Positions 49,983 to 58,395 of a stretch of DNA of 64,000 bases are shown here, piece after piece. Every line of letters begins with the position of its first letter. The first letter of the stretch is position 1. Below the pieces are notes generated by a model. That model was not told the DNA's origin. It was given only the letters and a program-made list of their open reading frames with translations, and did no database searches. Where the stretch lies: contig NZ_JAGGMR010000001.1 in the NCBI RefSeq assembly GCF_017875645.1, positions 6,572,001 through 6,636,000 of the forward strand. The letters run 5' to 3'. The DNA comes from Nocardia goodfellowii. Its GTDB lineage: Bacteria; Actinomycetota; Actinomycetes; Mycobacteriales; Mycobacteriaceae. The position numbers and the translations under genes were made by a program.

Positions 49983-51177
49983 CCTCGATCTCCTCGCGTA
50001 CGGCCCCGGTGAGCGGCGCCTTTGCCAGCAATGCCACCAGCAAGGCTACGGTGCCCGCCGCCACCGCCACGGCGAAGCCCGCCTGCCCCGCCCGATCGAC
50101 GACGGTGCCCGAGACGAGTGCGCCGAACGCGATGCCCGCGCTGAGACCGGTGAGTGCCCAGGTCATGCCTTCGGTCAGCGCCGCCACCGGCACTGTCCGC
50201 TCCACCAGCCCCATGGTCACGATCATCGTCGGCGCGAAGAACGCGCCGGAGACGAACATGGCCGCGGCCAGCGCGGCGATCCCGTCGACCAGGAGCAGCG
50301 GCAAGGTTGTCAGCATCGTGCCCGAGACCACGAGGACCAGCAGTCGCGGTAGTGGTATCGAGAGCCGCAAGGTCCCGAAGGCCAGCCCGGACAGTCCCGA
50401 CCCGGCGGCGTAGGCGGCCACCACGATTCCCGCGCTTGCCGGTGCGCCGACCTGCTCGGCGAAAGCCACGCTGACCACATCGACGGTGCCGACGATGACA
50501 CCGCCCGACGCGAGCAGCAATGCCAGCATCCGCACCGCGGGGATCCTGATGGCCGAGCCCCGGTCCTCGGTGGAAACGTCTTGCCGGACAGGAGGTTCGG
50601 TGCGCTTTTGCGGCACGAACAACAACACGCCGACCACCAGCAGAACCACGGCGAGCAACGGTCCGGCTTCGGGGAACAGTGCCGTCGACAGCACGACCGC
50701 CAACGCCGGACCGGCCACGAAGGTCAGTTCGTCGACCACCGATTCCAGCGAGAAGGCCGTGTGCATCCGGGATGTGCCCGCGTGCACGTAGGTCCAGCGG
50801 GCTCGCACCATCGCCGCCATATTCGGCAATGTCCCGGCGATGACGGCCGCGGCGAACAATGTCCAGGTGGGCGCGTCGGTGCGGACGCTGAGCAGCAACG
50901 CGGCCCAGCCGAGGACGCTGAGGCCCATGGCCGGCAGCAGTACTCGCCCCTGCCCGAGCCGGTCGACCAGCCGGGACACCTGCGGTCCGGCGATGGCCGT
51001 GCTCACCGTGAAGGTCGCCGAAACGGCCCCGGCCAGCGCATATTCCCCGCGCATCTGCGAAACCATCGTGATGATGCCGATCGCGGCCATCGCGAGTGGG
51101 ATCCGGGCGATGAAGCCGGCGGCGGAAAAAGCCACGGCCCCAGGAGCTTTGAACAGGGCGAGGTAGGGATTCGCCAT
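49942..51177 (-). CDS. MFS transporter
   Basis: This 411-residue protein has about twelve hydrophobic segments (IARIPLAMAAIGIITMVSQ, then QVSRLVDRLGQGRVLLPAMGL with the MFS loop). It is similar to actinobacterial MFS carriers of unknown substrate. The start at 51177 has GGAGG nine bases upstream; 51195 is in frame but lies within the candidate operator. The last residues overlap the TetR gene. Confidence 0.88.
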   Translation of the reverse strand: MANPYLALFKAPGAVAFSAAGFIARIPLAMAAIGIITMVSQMRGEYALAGAVSATFTVSTAIAGPQVSRLVDRLGQGRVLLPAMGLSVLGWAALLLSVRTDAPTWTLFAAAVIAGTLPNMAAMVRARWTYVHAGTSRMHTAFSLESVVDELTFVAGPALAVVLSTALFPEAGPLLAVVLLVVGVLLFVPQKRTEPPVRQDVSTEDRGSAIRIPAVRMLALLLASGGVIVGTVDVVSVAFAEQVGAPASAGIVVAAYAAGSGLSGLAFGTLRLSIPLPRLLVLVVSGTMLTTLPLLLVDGIAALAAAMFVSGAFFAPTMIVTMGLVERTVPVAALTEGMTWALTGLSAGIAFGALVSGTVVDRAGQAGFAVAVAAGTVALLVALLAKAPLTGAVREEIEVERSDYGRPQAQG

Positions 51178-51194
51178 CGAGATCGACCTCCGCA

Positions 51195-51222
51195 AACAAT
51201 TTGAACGAATGTTTCAATTGTT
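51195..51222. promoter_or_regulatory. Candidate TetR operator
   Basis: Arms AACAATTTGAAC (51195-51206) and GTTTCAATTGTT (51211-51222) match at ten of twelve positions around a four-base centre. The AT-rich site stands out from the surrounding GC-rich DNA and lies just upstream of the MFS start, in the 80-base divergent gap. Confidence 0.6.
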
Positions 51223-51257
51223 GACCCTACACGCCGGACGAGTGGGAGGATCGACCC

Positions 51258-51833
51258 ATGACGACGGTTTCGGGTGACTTCGAATTGACCATGGACGAGT
51301 TGCGAGTAGTAGCGCGCTACGTGACGGAGAGCGCCCAGGATCTCCTTCCGGTGTTCGAGGAGACCGCACCCGGCGATCCGCGCCCGCGCGCGGCCATCGA
51401 TGCCGCATGGGAATTCGTGAACGGCGCGAAAAGGACCAAGCTGCAACGGGTTACCGCCCTGGACGCGCACCGGGCCGCGAAGGAAGCAGACACCGAAGCG
51501 GCGCGTCTGGCCGCCCGGTCGGCCGGTGATGCGGCGGCCGCCGCGTATCTGCATCCGATATCGCAGGCCAGTCAGGTAGGACATATCCTGCGCGCCGCGG
51601 CGAGTGCCGCACGTGTCGCCGAGTTGCGGGCGGGCGACGATCCCGCGGTCGGAGATCGGCTGATCGAGCAGGCTCGGCGACGTGCCACACCCACCCTGGT
51701 CGCCGTCCTCTCCCGGTACCCGCCGGCGCCGACCGCCAAAAATCGCGTCGCGCAACTCATGAGCACATTGGATGCTTCGCTACGCGCGTCCGGCGGACCC
51801 GGCGGCGGGCGGTCGGGCATATTGGGGAGATGA
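51258..51833 (+). CDS. Putative Imm5-like immunity protein
   Basis: This 191-residue all-helical, Ala-rich protein resembles the group annotated as putative immunity protein: DLLPVFEETAPGDPRPRAAIDAAWEFVNGAKRTKLQ, then AAAYLHPISQASQVGHILRAAASAARVAEL and VLSRYPPAPTAKNRVAQLMSTLDASLR. No polymorphic-toxin gene lies nearby. It has GGGAGG upstream, and its stop overlaps the start of the DGPF gene (ATGA), so it is the first gene of the sigma-factor operon. Confidence 0.6.
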   Translation: MTTVSGDFELTMDELRVVARYVTESAQDLLPVFEETAPGDPRPRAAIDAAWEFVNGAKRTKLQRVTALDAHRAAKEADTEAARLAARSAGDAAAAAYLHPISQASQVGHILRAAASAARVAELRAGDDPAVGDRLIEQARRRATPTLVAVLSRYPPAPTAKNRVAQLMSTLDASLRASGGPGGGRSGILGR

Positions 51834-52165
51834 AGTACGTATTGCTGATTTGCGACGATGAGACGTCCGCGCCGAGTATGGCGGAGATCGCCGCGGATCC
51901 GGCCTACCAGGCGTACTCGGCGGAGGTGGATCGGCGCGGCAAGAGTCTGGGCGGCGCGCGGCTGCGTCCGGTGGCGGATGCGACGACGGTCCGGGTCCGG
52001 GACGGGGAGACGCTGGTATCGGACGGCCCCTTCGCCGAGACCAAGGATTTCATCGGCGGCATCGACATCATCGACTGCGCGGATCTGGACGAGGCGATCG
52101 CGATCGCCGCACTGCACCCCTATGCGAATCGGGGTTGCGTCGAGGTCCGTCCCGTGTGGGAATGA
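51830..52165 (+). CDS. DGPF/YCII-domain protein of an ECF42 module
   Basis: This 111-residue protein is a ferredoxin-like YCII domain with the signature LVSDGPFAETKDFIGGIDIIDC. DGPF proteins are the genomic partners of ECF42 sigma factors. Its start and stop overlap both neighbours by four bases. A direct role in sigma control has not been shown for this partner, to my knowledge. Confidence 0.9.
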   Translation: MKYVLLICDDETSAPSMAEIAADPAYQAYSAEVDRRGKSLGGARLRPVADATTVRVRDGETLVSDGPFAETKDFIGGIDIIDCADLDEAIAIAALHPYANRGCVEVRPVWE

Positions 52166-53379
52166 CCGCGCCACAACAGATTCGGGCCGCGGTGGACGCG
52201 GCCTACCGCGACGAGTGGGGTCAGGTCGTCGCGACTCTGATCGGGGTCACCGGCGATTGGGATCTGGCGGAGGACTGCGCCCAGGACGCCTTCGCGGCAG
52301 CGCTGACCACGTGGCCGCGCGATGGCGTGCCGGCCCGCCCGGGTGCCTGGCTCACCACGACCGCACGCAACCGCGCCCTCGATCGCCTCCGCCGGGATAC
52401 GGCCGCGACCGCGAAACTGCGCCAGCTCGCTGTGCTGCACCGGGATCCGCTCGAGCCCGCCGCGGACGCCATACCCGACGACCGCCTGCGGCTCATCTTC
52501 ACCTGCTGCCATCCCGCACTGCCGTTCCCCGCCCGGGTCGCCCTGACCCTGCGCACGCTCGCGGGCCTCAGCACCGCTGAGATCGCGAAGGCGTTCCTCA
52601 CCGCGGAATCCGCGATGGCGCAACGACTGGTGCGCGCCAAGCGAAAGATCGTCGAGGCCGCCATCCCGTACCGAGTCCCGCCCGCGGAGTTGTTACCGCA
52701 ACGGCTGACCGCTGTCCTCGCGGTGCTCTACCTGATCTTCAACCAGGGTTACGACGACGAGGACGGCAGCCGTGGACTGGCCGCCGAGGCGATTCACCTC
52801 GCCCGGATGCTGGTCCGGCTGCTGCCCGCCGAACCCGAGGCTCGCGGACTGCTGGCCCTGATGCTGTTGCTGGAGGCACGCCGCGCGCACCGGACCGACG
52901 ACGGGGTGCTGGTACCGCTGGAGGATCAGGACCGCTCGCGCTGGGATCGCGCGCTCATCGCGGCGGGCACCGAGACGCTGGAAACGGCGCTGGCGATGCG
53001 GCGTTCCGGGCCGTACCAGGTGCAGGCCGCAATCGCCGCCTGCCACGCCACCGCGCCCGACGCGGCCGCCACGGACTGGCCGCAGATCGCGCAGCTCTAC
53101 CGCGAGCTCGCACGGCTGGCGCCCTCCCCCGTGGTCGACCTCAACCGTGCCGTGGCGGTCGCCATGGCCGACGGGATCCCCGCGGGTCTGGCTCTGGTCG
53201 ACGAACTCGATGCATCCGGCCGGCTCGACGGCTACTACCTACTGCCCGCCACCCGGGCGGATCTACTCCGCCGCGCCGGCCAGGTCGGCGCAGCCGCGGC
53301 GGCGTACGAGGCGGCACTGGAACTGGCTCCGACCGAAGCCGAACGACGCTATCTGACCGCGCGGCTGCGCGGCCTCTGA
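52162..53379 (+). CDS. ECF42-type RNA polymerase sigma factor with C-terminal extension
   Basis: This 405-residue protein has sigma region 2 (VVATLIGVTGDWDLAEDCAQDAFAAALTTWPRDGVPARPGAWLTTTARNRALDRLRR), region 4 (RLIFTCCHPALPFPARVALTLRTLAGLSTAEIAKAFLTAESAMAQRLVRAKRKI) and a long extension (about 180-405, DUF6596 plus TPR-like helices). The extension starts with LTAVLAVLYLIFNQGYDD and includes SPVVDLNRAVAVAMADG. This is the ECF42 layout, in which the extension is needed for activity and no anti-sigma factor is present. It overlaps the DGPF gene (ATGA). Confidence 0.92.
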   Translation: MTAPQQIRAAVDAAYRDEWGQVVATLIGVTGDWDLAEDCAQDAFAAALTTWPRDGVPARPGAWLTTTARNRALDRLRRDTAATAKLRQLAVLHRDPLEPAADAIPDDRLRLIFTCCHPALPFPARVALTLRTLAGLSTAEIAKAFLTAESAMAQRLVRAKRKIVEAAIPYRVPPAELLPQRLTAVLAVLYLIFNQGYDDEDGSRGLAAEAIHLARMLVRLLPAEPEARGLLALMLLLEARRAHRTDDGVLVPLEDQDRSRWDRALIAAGTETLETALAMRRSGPYQVQAAIAACHATAPDAAATDWPQIAQLYRELARLAPSPVVDLNRAVAVAMADGIPAGLALVDELDASGRLDGYYLLPATRADLLRRAGQVGAAAAAYEAALELAPTEAERRYLTARLRGL

Positions 53380-53396
53380 ATCTTTTTCCGGCGCGA

Positions 53397-53423
53397 TGTC
53401 GATCTGAGCCGGTCTCCTTCGTC
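53397..53423 (+). promoter_or_regulatory. Candidate ECF42-dependent promoter
   Basis: TGTCGA (53397-53402) and CGTC (53420-53423) are 17 bases apart, which agrees with the -35 TGTCGA and -10 CGA/TC reported for ECF42 of Streptomyces venezuelae. It lies between the sigma gene and the SRPBCC gene, 38 bases before the latter. Confidence 0.6.
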
Positions 53424-53461
53424 GGTGGGGCAACAACCACCCGAGAGAAAGAGGCAGAACA

Positions 53462-53947
53462 ATGTCGCACACCCTGACCGCCACGATGTCCGTCAGCCAG
53501 ACCCCGGACGAAGTCTTCGCCGCCCTCACCGATGTGCGCGGATGGTGGAACGAGAACATCATCGGCGACACCGCCGCTCCGTACGACGAATTCGTCTTCA
53601 CCGACGACTCCGAATACGCGGGGGAAACGGTCAAGGCCAAGACCGGTATCCAATACTGCCGATTCCAGATCACCGAGGTCGACCCGGGCCGGCGCATGGT
53701 CTGGCGCGTCGTGGATTCCTACCTGACTTTCATCGAGGACCGGCACGAATGGACCGACACCGTCGTCATATTCGATCTGACCGCGACCGGCGAAGGCACG
53801 ACCCTGCACTTCACCCATGAAGGCCTGACGACGGAATCCCAATGCTTCGAAGCCTGCTCACGCGGCTGGGAGTTCTACATCACCAAGAGCCTGCCGCAAT
53901 TGATCACCACCGGTACGGGTGATCCCATTACGAAGTACAAGTCCTGA
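53462..53947 (+). CDS. SRPBCC/AHSA1-like protein
   Basis: This 161-residue protein has the START-like fold markers of the SRPBCC superfamily: TATMSVSQTPDEVFAALTDVRGWW at the start, FRFQITEVDPGRRMVW-like strands in the middle, and SRGWEFYITKSLPQLI as the long C-terminal helix. It may bind a hydrophobic ligand. Its start has AGAAAGAGG upstream, and the preceding promoter suggests that the ECF42 factor controls it. Confidence 0.8.
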   Translation: MSHTLTATMSVSQTPDEVFAALTDVRGWWNENIIGDTAAPYDEFVFTDDSEYAGETVKAKTGIQYCRFQITEVDPGRRMVWRVVDSYLTFIEDRHEWTDTVVIFDLTATGEGTTLHFTHEGLTTESQCFEACSRGWEFYITKSLPQLITTGTGDPITKYKS

Positions 53948-54012
53948 ATCGCCGCGGACCGGCAAAACGGAACGCTTAGTCGAACCGATTGCTACGTCTA
54001 TGCTTTCGCGGT

Positions 54013-55494
54013 ATGCGCAGCGACGAATACCAGAACTTCGACGCGCTGGGCCTGGCCCAGCTCGTCGAAGCCGGGGACGTAACGCCCGGCGAGCTTCTCG
54101 AAGTCGCTCGGCAGCAGGCCGACACGGTAAACGGCCGCGTCAACGCGATCGTCCGATTCATGAACGCCGAGGCCGACCAGCGCGTAACCGATTCATTGAC
54201 CGGACCTTTCGCCGGTGTTCCGTTTCTGATCAAGGACCTCGCCCAGGATTACGCCGGTCTGCCCAGCAGCAGCGGGTCTCGTTCCTTGGCGGGGATTCCG
54301 GCCACCGAGCATTCGACGGTGGTGCGGCGATGGATCGATGCCGGGCTTGTCATCTTCGGGAAAACCAACGCTCCCGAGTTCGGCGCCAAGGGCATCACCG
54401 AACCCCGGCTCTTCGGCCCGGCTCGCAATCCGTGGTGTCTGGATCGAACCCCCGGCGGCTCGTCCGGGGGTTCGGCGGCGGCGGTCGCGGCCGGCATCGT
54501 TCCGGTGGCCGGGGCGAACGACGGCGGCGGCTCCATCCGTATCCCCGCCGCCTGTTGCGGACTCGTCGGCCTCAAGCCGGGACGCGGACTGCTGCCGATG
54601 GGGCCCAGCGTCGGCGAGGCCATGCACGGCGCCGCGGTCCAGGGCGTGGTGTCACGCACGGTGCGCGATACCGCCGCCATGCTCGACGTCCTCAAAGGCG
54701 GCGAACCCAGCGGGCCCTACCTCCCCGCCGTGCCGGACGCGACGTTCCTATCCCAGGTCGGGGCCGACCCGGGGCGACTACGCATCGGCATCTGCACCTT
54801 CTCCGCCATCAACTCCGCACCCCATCCGGAGGCTCAGGCCGCTGTCGACGCGGCGGCCGCGGCACTCACCGACCTGCACCACGCCGTCGAAATCCTGGAC
54901 AAACCACCGTTCGACGACCAAGCCCTGGCGCAGGACTTCCTCTTGACCTGGTTCACGTTCCTGGCGTGGGAGGTCGATGACGCCAAGCGCCGAACCGGTT
55001 GCGGCGACGAGGGTTTCGAGTTCGACACGCGCATGATGGCCGCGCTGGGGCGGGCCACCGGCAGCGTCGAATACGTCGACGCCGTCATGCGCCGTCATGA
55101 TCACGCACGGCGACTGTCGACCTTCTTCGACAGCTACGACCTGCTGCTGACCCCCACCCTCGCCGATCTGCCGCCCCGAATCGGTTCGCTGGACACGCCC
55201 CGGCCGCTGCGCCGGGCCGCGGAGCTACTACTCAAGACAGGCACGGCGGGCCTGCTGCGCCATTCCACGCTGATGGACCAGATCATTCACAACAGCCTGA
55301 GCTGGACCCCGTATACGCAGGTCGCGAACGTGACGGGCCGGCCGGCCCTGTCGCTGCCACTGCATTGGACCGCCGACGACATTCCGATGGGTGTGCAGTT
55401 CACGGCGCAACTGGGCGGCGAGGCGATGCTGCTGCGCCTGGCGGCGCAACTGGAGCAGGCCGTGCCGTGGCGCGACCGGCGACCGACGATCTAG
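54013..55494 (+). CDS. Amidase signature family hydrolase
   Basis: This 493-residue enzyme has the Ser-cisSer-Lys triad: Lys74 in [12 protein letters not shown], cis-Ser150/151 in [16 protein letters not shown], and nucleophile Ser174 in [21 protein letters not shown]. It is similar to 6-aminohexanoate-cyclic-dimer hydrolase and related amidases. The substrate is not clear. ATG 54013 was chosen over 53989; TATGCT eight bases before it could be a leaderless -10. It ends in a four-base overlap with the convergent pcaJ gene. Confidence 0.9.
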   Translation: MRSDEYQNFDALGLAQLVEAGDVTPGELLEVARQQADTVNGRVNAIVRFMNAEADQRVTDSLTGPFAGVPFLIKDLAQDYAGLPSSSGSRSLAGIPATEHSTVVRRWIDAGLVIFGKTNAPEFGAKGITEPRLFGPARNPWCLDRTPGGSSGGSAAAVAAGIVPVAGANDGGGSIRIPAACCGLVGLKPGRGLLPMGPSVGEAMHGAAVQGVVSRTVRDTAAMLDVLKGGEPSGPYLPAVPDATFLSQVGADPGRLRIGICTFSAINSAPHPEAQAAVDAAAAALTDLHHAVEILDKPPFDDQALAQDFLLTWFTFLAWEVDDAKRRTGCGDEGFEFDTRMMAALGRATGSVEYVDAVMRRHDHARRLSTFFDSYDLLLTPTLADLPPRIGSLDTPRPLRRAAELLLKTGTAGLLRHSTLMDQIIHNSLSWTPYTQVANVTGRPALSLPLHWTADDIPMGVQFTAQLGGEAMLLRLAAQLEQAVPWRDRRPTI

Positions 55495-56153
55495 CGGACG
55501 AGATCACCGGACGGTTCCAGCGCAGTGCCGACAATCTCGGCCGCGGTAGCCGAGCGCACCTCGTCGACGCTGATTCCGGGCGCGGTTTCCACCAGCACCA
55601 ATCCCGCGTCGGTGACGTCGAGCACCGCCATATCGGTGATGATCCGCTGCACGCAGCGCAGGCCGGTGAGCGGAAGGGTGCACTGCTCGAGGATTTTCGG
55701 TTCACCGCGCCGCGAGACATGCTCCATCATCACGATGACCCGGCGTGCGCCGTGCACCAGGTCCATCGCCCCGCCCATGCCTTTGACCATGTGCCCGGGA
55801 ATCATCCAGTTCGCCAGATCGCCGCGGACGCTGACCTGCATGGCCCCGAGGACCGCGACATCGACCTGCCCGCTGCGGATCATCCCGAAGGACTGCGCGG
55901 AGTCGAAGTAGGACGCGCCGGGCAGGACGGTGATGGTTTCCTTTCCCGCATTGATCAATTCGGGATCGAGTTCGTCTTCGGTGGGGTACGGGCCGACGCC
56001 GAGGACGCCGTTCTCCGAATGCAGAACCACCGTGATGTCATCGGGCAGGTAGTTGGGCACCATCGTGGGCATCCCGATGCCGAGATTGACGTACTGGCCG
56101 TCTACCAATTCCGCGGCCACCCGGGCGGCCATCTGCTCACGTGTCAGTTTCAT
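55491..56153 (-). CDS. pcaJ: 3-oxoadipate CoA-transferase subunit B
   Basis: This 220-residue protein matches the beta subunit of succinyl-CoA:3-ketoacid CoA-transferases: [16 protein letters not shown] and [12 protein letters not shown] with the catalytic Glu47 in SENG, then [14 protein letters not shown] and [10 protein letters not shown]. It transfers CoA from succinyl-CoA to 3-oxoadipate. The ATG overlaps the pcaI stop. Confidence 0.9.
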   Translation of the reverse strand: MKLTREQMAARVAAELVDGQYVNLGIGMPTMVPNYLPDDITVVLHSENGVLGVGPYPTEDELDPELINAGKETITVLPGASYFDSAQSFGMIRSGQVDVAVLGAMQVSVRGDLANWMIPGHMVKGMGGAMDLVHGARRVIVMMEHVSRRGEPKILEQCTLPLTGLRCVQRIITDMAVLDVTDAGLVLVETAPGISVDEVRSATAAEIVGTALEPSGDLVR

Positions 56154-56896
56154 GCTCGCACCGTCCGCTGTTCGATACCGACCTCGACCTTGCCGACGTG
56201 CACTAGGCGCTGCACGTGGATGCCAGGAGTGTGCACTTGATCCGGGTCGAGTTCACCGGGCTCCACCAGGTGCTCGACCTGGGCGATGGTGATCCGGCCC
56301 GCGGCGGCCGCCGGCGGATTGAAGTTGCGGGCGCTGCGCCGGTACACCAGATTGCCGTGCCGGTCGCCCTTCCAGGCGTGCACCAGGGCGTAGTCGGTGA
56401 CGATGGCGCGTTCCAGGACGTAGTCGACACCGTCGAATTCCCGGGTCTCCTTCGGCGGGCTGGCCACCGCGATGCCGCCGCGACCGTCGTAGCGCAGCGG
56501 CAAGCCGCCCTCGGCGACCTGGGTACCGACGCCCGCCGGAGTGAAGAACGCCGGAATCCCCGCGCCGCCCGCCCGCAGCCGCTCGGCGAGGGTGCCCTGC
56601 GGAGTCAACTCCACCTCCAGTTCACCGGCCAGGTACTGCCGTGCGAATTCCGCGTTGGAGCCGACGTAGGAGCTGATCGTGCGGCGAATCCGGTGTGCGG
56701 CGAGCAGCACGCCGAGGCCGAAACCTGAAGTGCCGCAGTTGTTGCTGACTGTCTCCAGGTCGGTCGCGCCCTGCTCGAGCAACGCGTCGATCAAGACCGC
56801 GGGCACCCCGACCAAGCCGAATCCGCCCACGGCGAGCGACGCGCCGTCGGGCACATCGGCGACCGCCTCGGCGGCCGTGGCAATGACTTTATCCAT
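56150..56896 (-). CDS. pcaI: 3-oxoadipate CoA-transferase subunit A
   Basis: This 248-residue protein matches the alpha subunit: [38 protein letters not shown], then [15 protein letters not shown] and [21 protein letters not shown]. The start at 56896 ([12 protein letters not shown]) is preferred over 56938. It is divergent from pcaH with about 150 bases between them. Confidence 0.9.
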   Translation of the reverse strand: MDKVIATAAEAVADVPDGASLAVGGFGLVGVPAVLIDALLEQGATDLETVSNNCGTSGFGLGVLLAAHRIRRTISSYVGSNAEFARQYLAGELEVELTPQGTLAERLRAGGAGIPAFFTPAGVGTQVAEGGLPLRYDGRGGIAVASPPKETREFDGVDYVLERAIVTDYALVHAWKGDRHGNLVYRRSARNFNPPAAAAGRITIAQVEHLVEPGELDPDQVHTPGIHVQRLVHVGKVEVGIEQRTVRA

Positions 56897-56945
56897 CACC
56901 TGGCCCACGGTAGCCGAACGCGTACGTATTGTGAACACGAATTCG

Positions 56946-57036
56946 TATAGCGAACATTTTTGCCGCAGCCTGTTGCTCGCGTCACGATCAGCTGCCTATG
57001 CTGTTCGCATACCGAGAACATGTCCACATACCGAAC
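56946..57036. promoter_or_regulatory. Candidate PcaR sites between pcaI and pcaH
   Basis: A half-site of the form ATAnCGAAC appears as TATAGCGAAC (56946-56955), ATACCGAGAAC (57009-57019) and ATACCGAAC (57028-57036). The middle copy is part of a palindrome with arms TGTTC (57002-57006) and GAACA (57016-57020). IclR-type regulators of pca genes bind repeated sites in such divergent promoters; PcaR at 60988 is the likely binder. Confidence 0.45.
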
Positions 57037-57047
57037 GGGGTCCGAGC

Positions 57048-57767
57048 ATGCTTCACCTGCCGCCGCGGTACCGCGGCATCGAGAAGGGCGAGGAAGCGCC
57101 GCTCGATTTCGCCGACTACCGGACGACCACCCTGCGGCACCCCAAACAGCCGCTCACCTTGCTGCCACAGCGACTCACCGAGCTCACCGGCCCGGTCTTC
57201 GGCGACGAACGCGTCACGGACGCGGACGCCGACCTGACCCTGGCCAACAACGGCGAGGCCCAGGGGCAGCGGATCATCGTGCACGGCCGGGTGCTCGACA
57301 GCGACCGCAAACCCGTGCCCAACGCGCTGATCGAAATCTGGCAGGCCAACGCCGCCGGGCGCTACCGCCATCAGGGCGACCAGTGGCCCGCCCCCCTGGA
57401 TCCGCATTTCAACGGAGCCGGCCGCACCGTCACCGACACCCAGGGCCACTATTCATTCGTCACGATCAAACCGGGCGCCTACCCGTGGGGCAACCACCAC
57501 AACGCCTGGCGGCCCGCCCACATCCACTTCTCGTTGTTCGGCGTGGCGTTCGCCCAGCGCCTGGTCACCCAGATGTACTTCCCCGACGATCCGCTGTTCT
57601 TCCAGGACCCGATCTACAACTCGGTCCCCGACGGTGCCCGCCAGCGGATGGTCAGTGTGTTCGACTACGAGGCGACCACCGACAACTGGGCGCTCGGCTT
57701 CCGCTTCGACATCGTGCTGCGCGGGCGCGATGCGACACCGTTCGAGGAGGACGATCACGATGACTGA
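57048..57767 (+). CDS. pcaH: Protocatechuate 3,4-dioxygenase beta subunit
   Basis: This 239-residue protein matches PcaH: PPRYRGIEKGEEAPLDFADYRTTTLRHP at the N-terminus, IVHGRVLDSDRKPVPNALIEIWQANAAGRYRH and the iron site WGNHHNAWRPAHIHFSLFG with His ligands at about 157-160. With PcaG it forms the Fe(III) dioxygenase that opens protocatechuate to 3-carboxy-cis,cis-muconate. It heads the pcaHGB-pcaDC-pcaR-pcaF operon. Confidence 0.93.
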   Translation: MLHLPPRYRGIEKGEEAPLDFADYRTTTLRHPKQPLTLLPQRLTELTGPVFGDERVTDADADLTLANNGEAQGQRIIVHGRVLDSDRKPVPNALIEIWQANAAGRYRHQGDQWPAPLDPHFNGAGRTVTDTQGHYSFVTIKPGAYPWGNHHNAWRPAHIHFSLFGVAFAQRLVTQMYFPDDPLFFQDPIYNSVPDGARQRMVSVFDYEATTDNWALGFRFDIVLRGRDATPFEEDDHDD

Positions 57768-58386
57768 CAGCACCGGTTTCGCGCCGCGCTATCCCGTCGT
57801 TCCGGGTGATTTCAGCACCGTCGAGTTCGGGCCCACCCCCTCCCAAACGGTCGGCCCCTACCTGCACATCGGACTGCCCTGGCCCGACGGCCCGGAGGTG
57901 GTCCCGCCCGGTACCCAAGGCGCGCTGTCCATCTCGATCACGGTCTTCGACGGAGCTCGGGCACCCATGTCCGACGCGCTGGTCGAAACCTGGCAGGCCG
58001 ATGCCGCGGGGATCTTCGGCCATCCCGATGATGCACGGGCACAGTCGGATTCGGTCTGCCGCGGCTTCGGTCGCTGCCCCGCCGACAGCACCGGCACCGC
58101 CCGGTTCAGCACCGTCAAGCCCGGGGCCAACCCCACGACCGACGGTACCGAGGCGCCGCACCTGAATGTGTCGATCTTCGCCCGCGGGATGCTCAATCGG
58201 CTTATCACCCGGCTCTACTTCCCGGACGAAACGGCCGCCAACGCCGCCGATCCGGTACTGAGATCACTGCCGGAAAACCAGCGGCACAAGCTGATCGCCA
58301 CCGCGACGCCCGAGGGATACCACCTCGACGTCTTCGTGCAGGACGCCGACCCGGACGGCGCGGAAACCCCCTTCTTCTACCTCTAG
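57760..58386 (+). CDS. pcaG: Protocatechuate 3,4-dioxygenase alpha subunit
   Basis: This 208-residue protein matches PcaG: TPSQTVGPYLHIGLPW, ALVETWQADAAGIF and APHLNVSIFARGMLNRLITRLYFPDE. The alpha subunit supports but does not hold the iron. The ATG at 57760 overlaps the pcaH end by eight bases. Confidence 0.93.
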   Translation: MTDSTGFAPRYPVVPGDFSTVEFGPTPSQTVGPYLHIGLPWPDGPEVVPPGTQGALSISITVFDGARAPMSDALVETWQADAAGIFGHPDDARAQSDSVCRGFGRCPADSTGTARFSTVKPGANPTTDGTEAPHLNVSIFARGMLNRLITRLYFPDETAANAADPVLRSLPENQRHKLIATATPEGYHLDVFVQDADPDGAETPFFYL

Positions 58387-58395
58387 GAGCACCGC

